Shown in pieces: positions 61,219-64,000 of a stretch of 64,000 nucleotides of DNA. Each line of letters begins with the position of its first letter. Position 1 is the stretch's first letter. The position numbers were made by a program, and so were the translations under genes. Origin of the DNA: Batkoa obscura (taxonomy: Eukaryota; Entomophthoromycota; Entomophthoromycetes; Entomophthorales; Batkoaceae); the NCBI GenBank assembly GCA_030770535.1, contig JASVEC010000030.1, positions 434,001-498,000 of the forward strand, read 5' to 3'. The notes below the pieces were generated by a model that had not been told where the DNA came from, did no database searches, and saw nothing but the letters and a program-made list of their open reading frames with translations.

Positions 61219-64000
61219 GCTTTCTTTTTTGTTGAAGTCTAAAATTTTTGGGGTTGCTTTTATGTTGATATTAAAAGTTACCTTGATTATTTTTTATTAA
61301 TTGGTACCCTATATTATTAATTTGATTCATAGGACTTTAATAGCTTGAGAAACCTCTTATTTTTATTGAAAAAATCTAATTTAATACTAAAGTAATGTTT
61401 ATTTGATAAACAAGTCTAACTTATGGTCGACGACTTTTTAAATACGCTTATAATTAATGAATGAATTAATAAATTATTATCTATTATTATAATTTTTAAT
61501 TAATTTCCATATTATTAATATTATAATGAATGGAATATTTATTACCTTTGTAATTTTATTATCTTTTAAATTTATATATAAAAAAATCTTATAAGCAACA
61601 AGTTTTTTTCATATATTGTAATATATTCGTGGTATTAAAATACCCTAAAACATGAAGCACGCTGATTTAATAATAATTTTACTATATTATTATAACTATT
61701 TACAACAAAAAGCATTAAAATATATTTAAAAGGTAATATTCAAATCACTATGTTGGGAATTAAACATACCTAATCACTTCTTTTTTTTTTAAAAATAACA
61801 AAACTTTAAACATGAATTTATATAGACATATCGGTAGTTACAGGTAACTAGATATTAATTTTGAGAATAGATGGTAATCAAATAATAATAGTTTTAAGTA
61901 GTTAAAACTATGGTAGTGAACTTTAAGTTTAAATCTAAATAATCAAACATCGTTTAGAAGTCCAATCCATTTATTAATAAATTACATAATAAATAAATAT
62001 AGATAGATAGAATATAACAAATATTTGATTTATTTTAAAAATATATACTTTTACTTTGAGTAATAAAACTATTTAGGATTTTGTCAAATATAAAAAAAGA
62101 TGTGTATAGTTTACAATATTCAATTTCACATGTATTTGTAGCAAACATAATTAAATAATATATTATTTAATGATTTAATTTTAATTCTTTCAACTATTTA
62201 AAGTCTGATATTAAGAGTTTTAGAAATTTTTCATAAATGAATAGCGATCAAAATTTTGGACATAAAAGTATTTCTAGTACTGGTTTAAACACTTTTTAAA
62301 TCTAGATTGCAATAAGTAACACAAAAGTTGATATTTTAACTAAAATCAATACCTAAAGATTTAGGCATCTTTGTTATTCTATTCATTTATTAAACAATGA
62401 AACAAGAATAGACGGATGGTTACTTTTTTATAATAATTATAATGTTTAAGCTAGATCATACTGTGTACAGATTATATAAGCTAATTTCTTTAGGACTTTA
62501 TAGGCAGAAAGGTTAATAGTTGTGCAAATATAAGTTTGTGAGGGCGTAGGTTTGTACCAACAAAAATTGTAAAACATATTTAGGTATAGACAAACTTATT
62601 ATTTAGGGGAAATTTAACAAAAGGTTTAAACATAAATCCCAATAAATAGGTTTTGAGATTAACATTTTTTTCCAAAACCCATTAAGCTAAAAGATTAAAT
62701 TTTTTTCTCAAAGTGCGCAATAGAGAAAGAGGGGAGCAAATTATAGTAATACTATTTTTGTTTAAGATAGACTTATTTAGCTTCAAAAAACAGGTTCAAT
62801 TTTTTTTAAACTATAAATATTAATTTCCATAAGCTATTTTATAGACCAACTCAACAAAAGCTGCATCTTTGAGGTAAGTTAAAGCAGCAAAAACCTTAAT
62901 ACAAATGTCAGTGGATTTAAAACATTTAAATAATTACCAAAATAATGACATTATAAATATTATAAAATAATTATTATTAAAATTGCATATAAAAAATAGA
63001 TAATAAAACCACTTGTTTTCTATATTGAAGAAATGTGATAACGCAAAGTAAAATCAAAGGTTTTCAAAACTTGTATTTATTCGGTTCATTTTCATAAATG
63101 CTGTGTACAATTAATTTGACAAAATGATTCTGTAAGCGACGAGAAACAGATATTATAACAATTAGGTTAACATATATACAATTCATAATAATGGTATATT
63201 ATGATAAATGTTTACCTTAATAAATAGACCGACTTTAGATATAAATATGGGATGAAACTATATAGAACAAATATCCATAGTTTTATAAAATTAAGGTAAA
63301 TTGTGAGTTATTCTTAACTCAATAACAAGTTGTTATAACTGAACCCCATTTTTTAAAAAAAAGATCATTACTATAGTTTAAAAAATAAATACATCCTGTT
63401 GAAGAATTGTTTCTCTTTTCAATAATAAGTTTAAAAAAAATCATAGTAGTATTATAAGGTGAGATAAAGTTGTTCATTAGATTTCATTTTTTAGGAATAT
63501 AGAAATTTATTTGCGAATCTATTTTTAAACTACAAATTTATTATGGTATTGGATTAATGCTAATCTATAATCAGATCCCATCCCCTCTTCACTTCTTCGT
63601 ACTAATATCAGTCTATGAGTTAATGCTATCTGCTTATTATGAGAATTATTATAAATATAGATAGTATAATAGTTTTTGTATTATAATTTTGAATTAATTA
63701 AATTCTACTTATTTATAATTAGGTATAAAATTTTAAATATTTAAAATAATTTTGTAGTTTAAATTATTTTTACTATTTTGTATAAAGTAAGTGATAAAAA
63801 AGTGACTTTAATTGGCTAAAAATATCAATAGTCATCTTAAGCATTATTTAAATCAGAAGATTGCTCTATAACTATTTTAGCTACAAATACTTATATTAAA
63901 TTAACATTAAATTAATATTCATAAAACAAGATGAGATAGATAAGGTTCAAAAGGATTACTATCCATATAGTAGCACAAGAGTTATAATTTATTCTTAAAG
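61219..64000. other. 2.8 kb gene-free AT-rich end
   Basis: No open frame, RNA gene or clear MITE copy. A few bases near 63830-63860 vaguely resemble the MITE core, but too weakly to list. Confidence 0.55.

Noticed and set aside
63830-63870. Weak similarity to the MITE core
   Set aside because: Only about 20 bases resemble CATCTT..AAGC.TTATTTAA; no ends or flanking family sequence.
1-64000. Retroviral, LTR or Polinton-type elements, CRISPR arrays, rRNA genes
   Set aside because: Looked for on both strands; no reverse transcriptase, integrase, capsid-like peptide, long terminal repeat, spaced repeat array or rRNA sequence was found.

Overview
The window looks like a very AT-rich (roughly a quarter G+C by eye) nuclear segment of an early-diverging fungus. 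Spliceosomal introns are numerous and short (mostly 45-60 nt, GTAAGT-like donors, TTTAG-like acceptors). The gene set is eukaryotic and fungal: a Vps10 sorting receptor, IRE1, SUMO, TAF7, a TMF/Sgm1 golgin, the Rrp47/C1D exosome cofactor, Nas2/PSMD9 and a multicopper oxidase. Retention of MCM9 and of what looks like a minor-spliceosome (U12, AT-AC) intron argues against Dikarya. A zygomycete-grade lineage such as Entomophthoromycotina (Conidiobolus-like) is my best guess, from general character only.

Layout: 1-7.6 kb is gene-poor, with one small two-TM membrane protein gene, a broken DDE-transposase-like gene and seven copies of a ~105 bp MITE. From 7.6 to 14.9 kb there are four genes: MCM9 (-), a small secreted protein (+), a Tat-SF1/Cus2 splicing factor (-) and C1D/Rrp47 (-). 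After a 2.8 kb MITE-bearing gap, 17.7-26.7 kb holds four genes, all on +: a membrane-anchored RBR ubiquitin ligase, an unassigned WD-repeat scaffold protein, the proteasome chaperone PSMD9/Nas2 and TAF7. A tRNA-Ser(CGA) follows at 27.3 kb. From 27.5 to 35 kb the sequence is mostly gene-poor and holds more MITEs, one short hypothetical gene and a decayed monoacylglycerol-lipase-like pseudogene hit by a MITE.

From 35.1 to 53.0 kb lies a membrane-trafficking and proteostasis block: TMF golgin (-), a Vps10 receptor with three rather than two VPS10 units (+), IRE1 (-) and SUMO (-). From 55 to 61.2 kb there are an intronless multicopper oxidase, a Reeler-like secreted protein, an F-box protein and another small secreted protein, all without visible introns. 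The final 2.8 kb holds nothing I can identify.

The most interesting signals are: (1) a textbook AT-AC U12-type intron in MCM9, with exact 5' splice site and branch-point motifs and a coding frame restored on both sides; (2) a MITE family with at least 18 copies in 64 kb whose core decays at CpG sites, suggesting past cytosine methylation; (3) the triple VPS10 receptor; (4) a multicopper oxidase with lysine at the usual axial-ligand position of the type 1 copper site; (5) a Reeler-like domain in a fungal secreted protein. All identifications come from reading the translation; no database search was run.
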